From contig JAHREC010000062.1 of NCBI GenBank assembly GCA_020081605.1, positions 2,914,001 to 2,978,000 on the forward strand: a DNA stretch of 64,000 bases. Reading direction: 5' to 3'. Below are positions 1 to 10,863 of this stretch, in pieces (position 1 is the stretch's first letter; each line of letters starts with the position of its first letter). Made by a program: the position numbers and the translations under genes. The notes beneath the pieces were generated by a model. It saw nothing but the letters and a program-made list of their open reading frames with translations. It was not told the origin of the DNA and made no database searches. The DNA comes from Albifimbria verrucaria (Eukaryota; Ascomycota; Sordariomycetes; Hypocreales; Stachybotryaceae).

Positions 1-611
1 CTGGAAAGCAGCCTGAGGATTCAATGGTCAACCATTCCATTGAGGTCAATCTTTCTGACGTTAAGTCTCAGACTCTTCGTGAAAAGTTCCAAGAAGGCGC
101 GGAGCAACCCGGAAGTGTGTTCCACGAAAACACACAACCAAAGGCGATTAGTGGTCTGGCACAGCGGCCGAAGTTAGAGCAGCCTAGGTGGCAGCCTTTT
201 GTCCCTAGGTCTCCTCGAAACAGGGCTTATCTTGGTGAAGTCCTCACCGAACGAATTCAAAATGGCGGCGCAACGTGGGCAGCCACTAAGCCAAAGGGCA
301 TCGTGGCGCCAGACCTGCCAGCTCTAGGTCGAGCGCTTTCCAAATCGAAGCGGTCTAGCAATACTGAGAATGAGGAGGAGGGAGTGGACTTGATGCAGAA
401 TGGTTTTGCGCGACTTGGTGGCCCTGATGTCGACGGTTACGCTAACAGTACAATTCTGGATAACACGGCGAGGAGCATACTACCACCGGAGCGACGAGCA
501 GCTGCCATTGCGCGCATTGAGCAGCGGATGGCGGAGAAGAAGCGGACGCATAAACGTAAAGGACTTGACAAGGAGAATGTGCGGCCTCAAGGACAGGTGG
601 TGTCCTTGTAA
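1..611 (+). CDS. C-terminal part of an unidentified protein (5' truncated)
   Basis: The reading frame is open from the first complete codon of the window to the TAA at 609-611, so the start lies outside; the ATG at 24 is internal to an already open frame. About 200 residues are visible. They are rich in charged residues and Pro/Arg, with a run around ALGRALSKSKRSS and a basic tail ending in EKKRTHKRKG then DKENVRP. This looks like the disordered tail of a nuclear or cytoskeletal protein, but I do not recognise the family and see no catalytic motif or membrane segment. No frameshift is evident. UreF follows on the same strand 234 bp downstream. Confidence 0.6.
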   Translation, partial: GKQPEDSMVNHSIEVNLSDVKSQTLREKFQEGAEQPGSVFHENTQPKAISGLAQRPKLEQPRWQPFVPRSPRNRAYLGEVLTERIQNGGATWAATKPKGIVAPDLPALGRALSKSKRSSNTENEEEGVDLMQNGFARLGGPDVDGYANSTILDNTARSILPPERRAAAIARIEQRMAEKKRTHKRKGLDKENVRPQGQVVSL

Positions 612-844
612 TTTGTTTCAACCGAGCGTGGTGTTTCTAGGATGCGGGATATTTCTGGACATTGTACAATGGTTTGAGAGTTTATTATTCTTAAAGTTAG
701 GACGTGAATGAAATGGCATGGCTTGCCCATTATTATGTTAATCAAATGAGCGCGTTGTGTTGACGCCTTGTCTAGGTTATCTTGAACGTCCCACATGGAG
801 CTCTTATCGTCCCCAACTTAACCCTCCATTCCTCATGGCTCCCG

Positions 845-1769
845 ATGGCTGAGGAACTGTCAGCGTCAGAGACCGAGCATGCTGTGCAGCGCGAGATTGC
901 AGAGCTTCAAGCACGTCTAGATGAAGCTCAATCGCGCCTGCGGGCGATTAAATTGGCTGCCAGCCCCAACTCTAGTCCCGCGCCCTCGATAACCTGTGAG
1001 TCTTATAATGAGATGCTCAGCTACAATTCAAGGCTAATTGATATTCTACGTAGCATCTCACGACTCTCCATCGCATTTCCTTCTGCTGTTATCTGATTCG
1101 GCGCTCCCGCTTGGGTCTTTTGCTTTTAGCAGTGGTCTTGAGTCCTACCTGGCTCATAATGCGCGCTCGGCAAGCTTCTCCTCCTATTTCCTGCCCACGT
1201 CGCTGTCATCTTTTGCGTCCACAATGCTGCCGTTCCTGCTCGCAGGCCACCGCGATCCTTCATCTATCGTGAGCCTAGACGATCAGCTGGATGCGGCCAT
1301 TATCTGTACCGTCGGACGTAGGGCAAGCGTTGCACAGGGGCGCGCCTTGCTAGGCATCTGGGACCGGTCGTTCCGGTCAACAATGCCGGGAGCGGCCGGC
1401 GCGGAGGTTATACGAAATTTGTCAGCTCTGCTCAGGGAGAGCACTGGGGATTTGCCTCTATTCTCAGCACATCTTGCGCCGCTCTTTGGGGCTATTTGCG
1501 CCATTGTCGGCCTGGGCCTCAGACAGACGGCCTACGTGTTTCTGTTGAGTCATATCAAGGCTCTAGTTTCTGCTGCTGTTAGAGCAAGTGTGTTTGGACC
1601 GTACCAGGCACAAAAGGTTTTGGCAAGTGGGCAAGTCCAGCGATTGATTGACTTGATGGTTGAGAGGGAATGGCAGACGCCTGTCGAAGAAGCTGGACAG
1701 ACTGTTCCCGTGATGGACTTGTGGATTGGAAGGCATGAAGTTCTGTATTCTAGGATCTTCAATAGTTGA
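845..1769 (+). CDS. ureF: Urease accessory protein UreF
   Basis: Exons 845-995 and 1054-1769; the intron (GTGAGT...TAG) is phase 1 and rejoins a Ser codon, giving 288 residues. UreF works with UreD/UreG to load nickel into apo-urease in the cytosol. The conserved UreF opening is present just after the splice (LLLLSDSALPLGSFAFSSGL), followed by the all-helical body and a C-terminal helix with the FGPYQAQKVL region. Exon 1 encodes a short coiled-coil-like leader (EIAELQARLDEAQSRLRAI) that fungal UreF proteins also have. The start at 845 was chosen because it is the first in-frame ATG; the frame remains open upstream only through non-ATG codons. No frameshift. Urease itself is not in the window. 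Confidence 0.9.
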
Positions 1770-2277
1770 TGAACCAGGTCGGGTACTTTAAGAATGTTAT
1801 AATATAAGATAACATGTTCCATAGCTTGCTGTCCATTAAGTTTCCCTTCTGGTTCTCGTCAGAGCAACGTACCTGTGTTTGAAGCGCTTATTGCTGCACT
1901 ACAGATTCAGGCAGTAGTTTTCACAATTAATCTACCAATAAAGCACCAAGATTTATAAAGTTGATCAAACAATATCATTTGTTAACCCTTAATAACAATT
2001 GATCCACCGATAATGGCAAGATCCAGTTCTCGCTATCGTCTACCGGCTTCTGCAGCTCAATCATTGCATAGTATAGGGTAGTCAGATTAAAGCGTTGTGA
2101 TCAGCTTGGCAGGCGGTGAGCGACTTCGGGCTCAGGTCAACCCCACCATCAATATTCTGCCGGAACTTCTCTCACTTTGGCCCCACCATGTGAAGCTCAT
2201 CTTGAAAGAGACAACAATATATATCATTAGCCTTGTTTGAACAGACGGAGTTCCGTCTATAAATAACCGGCGACAAG
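1770..2277. other. Intergenic: ureF 3' end and rbg1 promoter
   Basis: No credible ORF. 1880-2000 is AT-rich and probably carries the ureF 3' end. A TATAAATA element at 2258-2265 lies only about 20 bp before the rbg1 ATG, so it is either transcribed leader or marks an extremely short leader. Confidence 0.5.
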
Positions 2278-3828
2278 ATGGTGAACATTACGGAAAAGAT
2301 TAAGGAGTACGTGGATCTGCCATCTCCTGGTGATAACGCTAACGTGTGTGCAGGATTGAGGAGGAGATGAGGAAGACCCAGAGTACGCCACCCTATCGTC
2401 TTTGATTTGAATGGTTGCTATGCTAGAAGTCTAGCTAGGACGCCTCAGTTGGGGTGTATGGAATAAGCCATAGTATGGCGTGTATCATGCCGAGTGGCGG
2501 CTATGACACAGGAGTGACTATTGATGAGAACCCCTTTGAAGGGTCAACACACGATCAAGTTTCTCATTATGGATGGCTAATGACATTTTTTCTTGCATTT
2601 AACAGAGAACAAGGCCACAGGTGCGTTCAAAATTTCACTCTTTACGAGCCATAGCTAATGCCGTTTAGAATATCATTTGGGTCTATTAAAAGGGTAGGTT
2701 TTTAACGAACACATTGCTCAACATCGAGGACTCTCAGCTCACACGCAATACAGAAAGCTCGCTCGATTGCGCGCTCAATTACTAGAACCCGGCCCGGGTT
2801 CTGGTGGCGGTCCAGGTGCTGGTTTCGATGTCAGCAAGAGTGGTGATGCGCGTATCGCCTTGGTAGGCTTTCCGTCAGTCGGAAAGTCGACGTTCCTATC
2901 AAAAGTGACCAAGACCAGATCCGAGGTCGCTTCATATGCTTTCACAACGCTGACAGCCATCCCTGGTGTGCTTGAGTACGGCGGCGCGGAAATTCAGCTC
3001 CTTGATTTGCCCGGTATCATTGAGGGTGCCTCGGAAGGCAAGGGCCGAGGACGACAGGTCATCTCTGCGGCCAAGACCAGTGATCTGATTCTGATGGTGC
3101 TGGATGCTACAAAGAAAGCGGAGCAAAGAGCCCTGCTGGAGGCGGAGTTGGAGGCCGTGGGCATCCGACTGAACCGTGAACCACCGTACGTTGTCCTACA
3201 TAATGATTGACAAGCCCCGAGGCTAGGCTGACGAACAACCAGCAACATCTACCTGAAGCCGAAGAAGGCCGGCGGTATGAAGATTACGTTCCAGACACCG
3301 CCCAAGAACATTGACGAGAAGATGATCTACAACATCCTGCGTGATTACAAGATGCTTAACTGCGAGGTACTCGTCCGTGACGAGTACGCCACGGTCGACG
3401 ACTTCATCGATGTCATCATGAAGGACCACCGCAAGTACATCAAGTGTCTCTACGTGTACAACAAGATCGACAGCGTCTCGCTCGACTTCCTCGACCAGCT
3501 TGCCCGGGAGCCGCAAACCGTGGTGATGAGCTGTGAGCTCGACCTCGGCATCCAGGACGTCATCGACCGGTGCTGGAAGGAGCTGCGGCTCATCCGCATC
3601 TACACCAAGCGCAAGGGCACTGATCCGGACTTTAGCGAGGCGCTCATCGTGCGGAGCAACAGCACCATCGAGGACGTGTGCGACCGCATCCACCGCAGTC
3701 TCAAGGAAACGTTCAAGTATGCGCTTGTGTGGGGCGCGAGTGCCAGGCACATACCGCAGCGCGTTGGGTTGGGTCACTTGGTGGCGGACGAGGACGTGGT
3801 CTACATTGTGAGCGGATACAAAGCCTAG
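2278..3828 (+). CDS. rbg1: Developmentally regulated GTP-binding protein (DRG1/Rbg1 family)
   Basis: Six exons: 2278-2306, 2354-2382, 2606-2620, 2669-2693, 2754-3185, 3243-3828, giving 371 residues, the usual DRG length. DRG GTPases associate with ribosomes and, with a DFRP partner, support translation. Seen: the N-terminal helix [19 protein letters not shown] rebuilt only by splicing; the Obg/DRG P-loop GFPSVGKST; switch and G3 region [12 protein letters not shown]; the G4-type NKID ([12 protein letters not shown]); and the C-terminal TGS domain ([13 protein letters not shown] onward), ending in [10 protein letters not shown]. Exons 1-4 are only 29, 29, 15 and 25 nt, so gene finders that need long exons will start it wrongly in exon 5. 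No frameshift. Convergent with the Spo12-like gene. Confidence 0.95.
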
Positions 3829-4158
3829 TTGATGTGAATGAAAGTGTGTTTTCTCCAACATTGATGAGACACTACTGTAGAAAGACCCTTCCCAGGCCCT
3901 GCGTTTCTGTTTACAAAGTCGTCATGTCATTAAGAATTCTGATTGCCCTTCCTCATATCCTAGAAGGACTGTCATATACCCGAACGCCGTGACCAAGCTC
4001 CCTAACGTTGAGCCCTCCCAACTTCCGTAGATGTGGGAGGGTGAAAGACACGGTAAAAGAGACAAGACCGTCCCCGCGCCAGCAGGGTTTGATTACCCCA
4101 CGCCAAGGACCTTCGACCGCCATAAACACTGTACAAAAAATGACGAGTACGAACGATC
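3829..4158. other. Intergenic between convergent rbg1 and Spo12-like genes
   Basis: Holds the two facing 3' ends. Nothing else recognised; the short ORFs here lack any motif or coding feel. Confidence 0.5.
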
Positions 4159-4590
4159 TTAAGGGGCGACTGGTCGAGCACCTAGGACACTGTCGCCCTG
4201 GAGCCTCTTAACGCTGGCCTGGGCAAAGAGCGACTTTGGCTTGGCCCTGGATGCTTGTTAGTTATGGCACGTGAGGTGCACGAAGGGAAGGATGACTGAC
4301 TTGCTGGCGTGCTTGTTGCGCAGAGCACTGATCTTGGCGGAGCATGGGCTCATGATGTTATCAGATGGAGAGACGTATTGCTTGGTTCTATACAATATCA
4401 AGTCAGCCAACATGCTTCATCCGGGTATGTTTATCGCCTGGAGATAGGCTAGCAGAGCAACGTACGGCTCCTCCTTCATCTTGGACTGGAAGACCTGGCG
4501 ATGGTATTCCATGCTCTTGACATCCTTGCCAAGAGCACCGTCCGCCATGACGGCGTTGACGTCCTTGTCGCCGAGAACAGCGTTAGACAT
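4159..4590 (-). CDS. Spo12-like small cell-cycle protein
   Basis: Three exons (4466-4590, 4301-4387, 4159-4246; read on the minus strand) give 99 residues. Exon 1 starts MSNAVLGDKDVNAV and carries a MEYHRQVFQSKM helix; exon 2 contains the Spo12 signature SPSDNIMSPCSAKISAL; exon 3 is a basic tail with AKPKSLFAQASVKRL. Introns have GTACGT/TAG and GTCAGT/CAG borders and correct phases. In yeasts Spo12 is a short, phosphorylated nucleolar regulator of mitotic exit; for moulds the role is inferred. Read unspliced, exon 1 runs into an early stop and loses the signature, so this gene is easily missed. No frameshift. Confidence 0.75.
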
Positions 4591-5289
4591 TTTTTGTGAA
4601 TTGACGGGTTGATGGAGTCTTGGAAGCAGATAAGAACGCAACAGCGGGTATGGTGCAAGTAAACAAGTGTGCGGGCGGGCGATTGTTGCTTTGTTTTGTA
4701 ATTTCTGGGAATTCCGGACAAGCAAGCTTTATAATGAAAAAGGATCAAGACAAGAGAAAGCTGGTCTGGGGATCTGGATGGAATACGGTTGCTTTAATGA
4801 CGTTGGCGCAGGAAGAAAACGGTCCAGGATTTGCAGGCCTGGACCCAAAGTAAACTTGTGCTGGGCGTTGGCGCGGCAACCGAGGGATTCTGGCCGGCCA
4901 GCGTAGGGAAAAAAAGGTACCAGCCTGTTGTGGTTGGCATGTGGGGATGTGGGCTTGGTGAAGGGATGCACGCACGGCAACCATAGGTTGGCGGGCCGGA
5001 CGTGCGGCGCTGAATGAAATCCCTGGAGAATTCGTCGAAAACAAAGGGCCGGCAGTTGAATCATTGTCACGGCAATGGGGAAAGCATGAGACACGTCGCC
5101 TGGGGCGGTGTGTCTGGGACACGGCGCCGTCATAACCAATGGATTGTTGATATCAAAGTCCGTCTCTTGCGGGATACCTTGCTTCCATACGTAGAACAAA
5201 CATTTGTACAGTGACTATATCATAAAAGATGCCTGTCTCTGCCTCTCTTCCCTCGCTGTCGCTTCACCCCTCCAACACGCTTCCCTGTC
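4591..5289. other. Intergenic: upstream of the Spo12-like gene, downstream of the acyl-CoA dehydrogenase
   Basis: Several overlapping ORFs on both strands of up to about 150 codons show no family motif and mutually overlap, so I treat them as chance. The first few hundred bases should be the promoter and leader of the Spo12-like gene. Confidence 0.45.
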
Positions 5290-6837
5290 TCACAGCTTGG
5301 ATCGGGAGATCTTGGTTCCCGGCTCGTTGCTCGTGGCGCCGTACTGCTTCAGCAGCTGCGCCGTCTTCTCTTGTTGCCACTTGATGCGGGCGGTGGCCTC
5401 CTTGCCGCGGCGGTTCTCGTTGCGGCCCATCTGCTGCAGGTGCACCTCGTCGGGGCCGTCGGCGAGTCGCAGCGTGCGGATACCTGCCCACATGCTGGCC
5501 AGCGGGGTGTCCTGGCAGACGCCTGCGCCGCCGAAGGACTGGATGGCACGATCGATGACGGTGAGGGCCGTCTGGGGATGAGGACCTTGGCCTCGGCAAT
5601 CTCCTTGAGGGCCTTCTTGGGGCCGAGGTCGTCCATCTTGATGGCCGCGTTGAGGACGATGAGGCGGGCAGCATCGATCTCGATACGCGACTTGGCGATC
5701 CACTCAAGGATGACGCCGTGCTCACGCAGCAGCTTACCGAAGGGCTTCTTGCGCTCGTCGTTGACGCGCATCAGCATCCAGTCAAGGGCACGCTCAGCCT
5801 GGTATATGTTAGATTGGCGATGTCCCAAGCAGTAATGAGGAAATAGGCGGAACTTACGGCACCAATGCTTCGCATGGCGTGGTGAATGCGACCAGGTCCC
5901 AGTCGGCCCTGGATAATCTCGAAACCTCGACCCTCGCCGAGCACCATGTTCTCGGCAGGGACCCTGACGTTCTCGAAGGAGATGTGGCCGTGGCCGTGGG
6001 GGCATCGTCGTAGCCATAGACTGTAAGCATTCTGTGAATGGTAATGCCGGGCGCCTCAGCGGGCACCAAGATGACGGACTGCTGCTTGTAGGGGTCCTTG
6101 TTGTCGGGGTCGTTCTTGCCCATGACGATGTAGATGCTGCAGCGGGGTCGCCAGCGCCGCTGGACCACCACTTCTGGCCGTTGAGGACGTACTCGTTGCC
6201 CTCGCGCTTAATGCTCATCTGGATGTTGGTGGCGTCGGAGGAGGCGACCTCGGGCTCGGTCATGAGGAAGGCGGAGCGGATCTTGCCGTCCATGAGAGGC
6301 TTCAGCCACTTGTCTTTCTGGAAGGCGTTGCCGTACTTGGCCAGGACCTCCATGTTGCCCGTGTCCGGGGCGGCGCAGTTGCAGGCCTCGGAGGCGCTGC
6401 AGGAGCGGCCGAGCCACTCGGCCATGAGGCCGTACTCGAGGTTGGTCCAGCCGGGGACTCAGCGTAGTGGCCCTTGGGCAGGAACATGTTCCAGAGGCCG
6501 AGCTTGCGGGCCTTGGCCTTGAGGTCTTCGATGATCGGGGGTGGGATTGCCATCGCTGGTCGCCTTGGCCGATCTGAGCTTCGAGGACGGGGTCGGCGCT
6601 GGGAGGAGAGGACGGTCGATGTTAGAAGATGAATGAAGAGAGGTGGAGGTAGGAGAGGGAGGAGGGGAAGGGACGGCTCACGGAATGCACTCCTCCTCAA
6701 CGAACTTGGCGACAATGTCAATTGTCCTCTTAGCCGCGTCGCTCACACGATTGGCGGCCTATACAACGGTCAGTCATGAAGGGCGACAAGGAGACGGACG
6801 AGGGTAAGCGTACAATGGCCGGGATCTGAGCGGACAT
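5290..6837 (-). CDS. Acyl-CoA dehydrogenase (ACAD10/11-like), frame broken by five single-base losses
   Basis: Exons on the minus strand: 6814-6837, 6682-6758, 5858-6598, 5290-5798. FAD-dependent alpha,beta-oxidation of an acyl-CoA, probably in a peroxisome or mitochondrion. Recognised: [20 protein letters not shown] near residue 60; the ACAD signature [32 protein letters not shown]; the C-terminal dehydrogenase domain with [19 protein letters not shown] and [19 protein letters not shown]. The frame shifts at 6537-6541, 6453-6456, 6144-6147, 5998-6002 and 5574-5577, each inside a run of four or five G on the plus strand. Adding one base at each gives exactly 452 codons including the stop. I therefore read it as an intact gene with under-called homopolymers, not a pseudogene. 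The C-terminus is SRSKL; SKL would be a peroxisomal PTS1. Confidence 0.88.
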
Positions 6838-7813
6838 GATGGGCGGAAGGACGTCAGGTAAATCAAGAAGAGGCTCAACGTAAAGGTGTACAAGACGAAA
6901 GACGTGGACCAAAGTAAGGGGAAGCTAGCACAGGGTTCTCCGCGATCAAGAAATGGGAATTGCGGAGGTTGAAGGCAAGGTGGTTTGTAGGGTCCAGCTC
7001 CTCTTACTTAAGGATGGCGGCAATACCGGTAGCTCCAAGAGACCCCGGAGCCGAGGTTGTTTCGAGTGGGGTGTCCAGTCTGGGGTAACGCTACCAACCA
7101 CATCTAGGTAAGAGTACGGTACGGAGTACCTGAGGAACAAGGTAAAGCCGTCCAGCCCAGCCTCGGTGTGGGGCGGTAGATGGTCTCCAGTCGCCCGTCC
7201 AGACAGACCATCGTACGAGCTGTTGGTCGATATGCTCTGACTCTGCTTATTCATGACTTGGATCCAGCTGTTTTTGAAAGGCAGAGAATTACCATTGCAT
7301 GTGGGTATCACCATCCCAGGTCTTCCTTCGTAAAGGAAGGGCTCTACTTCAACCTCGGCGCATCTCATGGTGCCTCAATCCAGCTCCAGCAACTAGAGCA
7401 TCAACACCAAAGCTAAGCTCAACTCAGCTGCGTAATTACTTCACTCGTCGGCAATCGGAAGTCGGCTCTACTTCAATGGTCCCTAGTCAAAGTGTCCCAC
7501 CGCTTCATACCGGGTCTCACCTCACGAAACCTCACGACATCGCCCTCATCAACGGTGCAACAGCGGAAATGTACTGCTTCAACAAAACTAAATATGATGG
7601 CAAATAGATACTCAAGGGGCAAAATGACAACCACACAAAAAACACCAAAGAAAGACCGCAAACCTTCCTCCGTTATGCTACATCCAGACAGCGGTGTTCT
7701 ATCGGTCCGGCGAAGGGTATACTGCCTCCTCCTCATGATTTCCTCGTAGCTCCTTAGCGTCCTCCCCGCTTTAGCCAACTCCGGCTCAACGTGCGGTAGG
7801 CTCTGGCTCCCCT
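6838..7813. other. Intergenic: acyl-CoA dehydrogenase promoter and ypt7 3' region
   Basis: About 1 kb without a recognisable gene. ORFs on either strand near 6950-7420 and 7470-7920 have no motif. Part of 7470-7813 should be the ypt7 3' untranslated region. Confidence 0.45.
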
Positions 7814-8788
7814 TTAGCAGGCGCATCCTCGCGGTCGTTATCGATGTGAATGTTGATCGGGTCGTCGAACTCGCCGCTGTACTCTTCCGACTCCTCCTGG
7901 GCCAGGGCGTTTCGGGCAATCACTGCAGAACCGTCAGTTCCTATCCATCTATCACGTCTTTCGCGAAGCACCTACCCTCAAAAGCCTGGTCGATGTTGAC
8001 AGCCTCCTTGGCGCTAGTCTCAAAGTAAGGGATATCGCCCTTGGACTGGCAGAAGGTCATGGCCCTCTTGTTTGAGATCTTGTAGTCCATCAGCATGCGT
8101 ACAGTTCCTTGGAAACTCTAATACCTACCACTCGTTTGCTCTCCTCCATATCGATCTTGTTGCCAAGAACGACCTTGATCCATGTTAATATAACAGCCTT
8201 CCGAGGTAGCAGTGGCTGCACTCACAAAGGGAAGTTGGCAGGGTCGCGCGGCGAAGCCTGGACCAGGAACTCATCCCTCCAGCCGTCGAGCGCCTCGAAA
8301 CTCTTTGCGTTGTTGACATCGTAGACAAGCACGCAGCAGTCGGCGCCACGGTAGAAGGCAACGCCCAGCGACTGGAAGCGCTCCTGACCAGCGGTATCCC
8401 AAAGCTATCCCAGCGTCAGCCCCGCAGTCCCAAAACAAAACCCGTCGTTGTCTTATATGCTCTGCGTACCTGCATCGTGACTTGGCGGTCGTCGACGAGA
8501 AGCTCGCGCGTCAGGAAGTCGGCGCCAATAGTCGCCTTGTAGCTTGCGCTAAATTTCTTGTTGACCTAAAAGAAGAAATAATGTCAACGAAAGCTCGTTG
8601 TCGGTGTCGTGGCTAGAGAGTCGGGGTCGGAATTGCGTACATATTGGTTCATCAGACTGGTCTTTCCAACACCACTGTCACCAAGGATGATGACCTAAAC
8701 CGCCCAGAGCTTGTCAGTGCCTTATTCCAATGGTAAAATGAGACGAGGGCCGCCGCACCTTGAGGAGAACCTTCTTCCGTGAAGCCAT
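7814..8788 (-). CDS. ypt7: Rab7-family GTPase Ypt7
   Basis: Seven exons on the minus strand: 8759-8788, 8641-8694, 8470-8565, 8226-8404, 8129-8173, 7976-8078, 7814-7922. Drives tethering and homotypic fusion at the vacuole/late endosome with the HOPS complex. All G boxes are visible: [10 protein letters not shown], effector region with [26 protein letters not shown], and ETSAKE. Two single-base losses are present: one in the CCC at the end of exon 4 (about 8230) and one in GG near 7827. Correcting both gives 205 residues, the standard Ypt7 length, and restores the C-terminal CAC geranylgeranylation motif followed by TAA. As given, the frame instead runs to 7786 and ends in a non-prenylatable tail. 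Divergent from the gene at 9400. Confidence 0.93.
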
Positions 8789-9399
8789 CTTGTATTGTTG
8801 TTGTTGTCTTGCGTTGAACCGCAATGACGTGATAAGGACGCTCTAAGGAGACCGGCGGTCGATAGCTGACGAGGCTCGCGGGGCGCCTGCGTGTGGTAAC
8901 CGAAAGAAGTCAACGAGACAGGCTGTATTCGTCACAGGGTCTCTCCAGCTGAAGTCGGTCTAGGCTTCAGCAATTCGAGGTCGCGGGATGTTGATGTCAA
9001 GATGAGTACCGCTAGGCGGGTTGGTCGACTAGCTCCACTGCCGCACTCGTCCTTTCGGGGGCTGGTTTCTGATAGCTCCTCTGCGTCTGCCTTCTAGGGG
9101 CGCTTTGGGGGCGCTTTGGGGGACTCCTACAGGCACCTTATCAGCAGAGGTAGTGGTGACTTGACCGTACCTGAAACTAAGGTAGGCGCTTGCATGAAGC
9201 CCATGCTGAGAAAGTGGAACCGCAATGTAACAGTACCAGCGCAGCCGCACGTGACGCCATGGCTCTCGCTCCAACGTCAGCGCCCATGCACCTTGCTGGG
9301 CCGAATGCGGTTGGATGCGTCTTGTTGAACGTCTCATGCCCAGATGCTCACGGGCACGCACACCTGTTGGCCTGATGGATAAGTCGACCAGGCTCGGCA
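8789..9399. other. Divergent promoter region, ypt7 / magnesium-chelatase-like gene
   Basis: Separates two start codons facing away from each other. Immediately upstream of ypt7 is an A/C-rich CAA-repeat leader. No gene recognised. Confidence 0.5.
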
Positions 9400-10612
9400 A
9401 TGGCGGATGAGAGCCTGCTGGACAAGGTCCATGACCTGACCGACTTGGAATTGGCCATTCTCCTGTGCTTGGTTAGCCGCCAGCACTGCATTATCAGCAC
9501 TCCCGCTGATGTTATCGACGATTTGATACAGGAGCTACAACTGGTATGTGCATGCGATTGCAGAACATGTCTTGTTCCACCCCGGACTTTGGATCGTGTT
9601 ATTGACCTTTGTTGCTACAGATAGCCTCCAAGACATTCGGCCTCAAGTCCGTCGTCGTCGTCAACTGCACTGCCTCCACGACGCTCGAGGACTTCGCTGC
9701 CGCCCTCATCCCTCCGCGCTCAGACAGCCGCTCCGTCTCTCCTCTGCAAACCCGTTCCGACTCCTATTTTTCGACCGGAACCCTCTTCTCTCACCGGCCC
9801 TCGTCGATCTCCCCTCACGAATGGCTCTTCTCACATCGCCAATGTCGTGTTAGCCAAGAATCTCAACCTGGCGCCACATGTGGTCCAGATCCAGGCTCTC
9901 GAACTCCTCCGAACCCACCGCATCTTTACACGCACCTCTGTGCAAACCACTCCGAAGCAGTTCATATTCATTCCTGTTCTGTGTGCCGCCAGCGGTGGAG
10001 AGGCCCATGTAACGCCTCATCTCAACGACTTCTTCTTCGTGGGCCATTGGCACGACCCAGAAGATGGATTTGTCAACCTGGACGAGGCTGATGTAGGAAA
10101 CGATGCCGAGACCGCATCAACTGGCAGCGTAGTGAAGAAGGGGTATTCAATGGGAATACCTGCCGAAGCTCTCATCTCAGAAGGTGTAAGTTAGCAGTCC
10201 CTCTCGATGGCTACTCTCCGAGTTTGACATCACTATAGGAAATAAGCCATCTGGCCAAGCTCAGTCAGCAGGTTCGCGTTGATGTCGACATCGTTCGCTA
10301 CCAGATGAACATTATCTCGTTTCTCCGTATGCATCGGTTTGTCGCCGAAGGGTTACACCGGCTGCTACGAAGCATTTCGACCAACTCATGCGTTGCCTTG
10401 CACCATTACACAAAGTCACCTATGTCACGCCCGCCCTTGTTAGCATGGCAGCAAGGAAGGTTTACCTCCACCGCATTCGTGTCACCACTTCTGAACATGA
10501 ACGGAGCCTACAGTGGGGCAGCAAACGGGACGCAGTTGAGGCACTCCTCGATGGTCTTGGACCAGAAGACGCTGTTGAAGACGTGCTGGAAATGGTGACA
10601 GCACCGATTTAA
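9400..10612 (+). CDS. Fungal conserved protein often labelled magnesium-chelatase-like
   Basis: Exons 9400-9543, 9621-10185, 10239-10612. The N-terminus MADESLLDKVHDLTDLELAI, the HIANVVLAKNLNLAP segment, the acidic patch after FFFVGHWHDPEDGFVNL, and the C-terminal helical stretch with YVTPALVSMAARKVYLHRIR match a family of filamentous-fungal proteins that carry a lid-like region related to AAA/Mg-chelatase subunits; I see no Walker A, so a chelatase function should not be assumed. Two frame disturbances: an extra T in the T5 run near 9765-9775 and a missing G at 10350-10352. Together they leave 361 codons including the stop. Role unknown. Confidence 0.7.
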
Positions 10613-10863
10613 TGGTGATACCATATAGTATTAGTCTATAATAACATCCGCACATCATCAGACCTGAGGTTATCATGCAGAGCCTGTCCAAGGCTCGTAA
10701 TCCAAAATAAACTTGATGCCCCGCCCCGAATTAAACAAATCATACTGTTAGCTGCCTTCCATGCCCTCGTAGCCTATGTAACATGCAGCCCATCAAACCG
10801 TGGTTGGTACAAAGAGCAAAAGATGCAATCGCCTCATGAACGCCGTATAGCCCGAAGGTCCTT

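Noticed and set aside
3223..3861. 212-codon antisense ORF over rbg1
   Set aside because: It mirrors the strong codon bias of the last rbg1 exon, has repetitive Val/Asp/His composition and no family motif.
9400..10612. Magnesium chelatase enzyme
   Set aside because: The label is common for this fungal family, but I see no Walker A/B motifs and fungi lack chlorophyll synthesis; only a structural relation is plausible.
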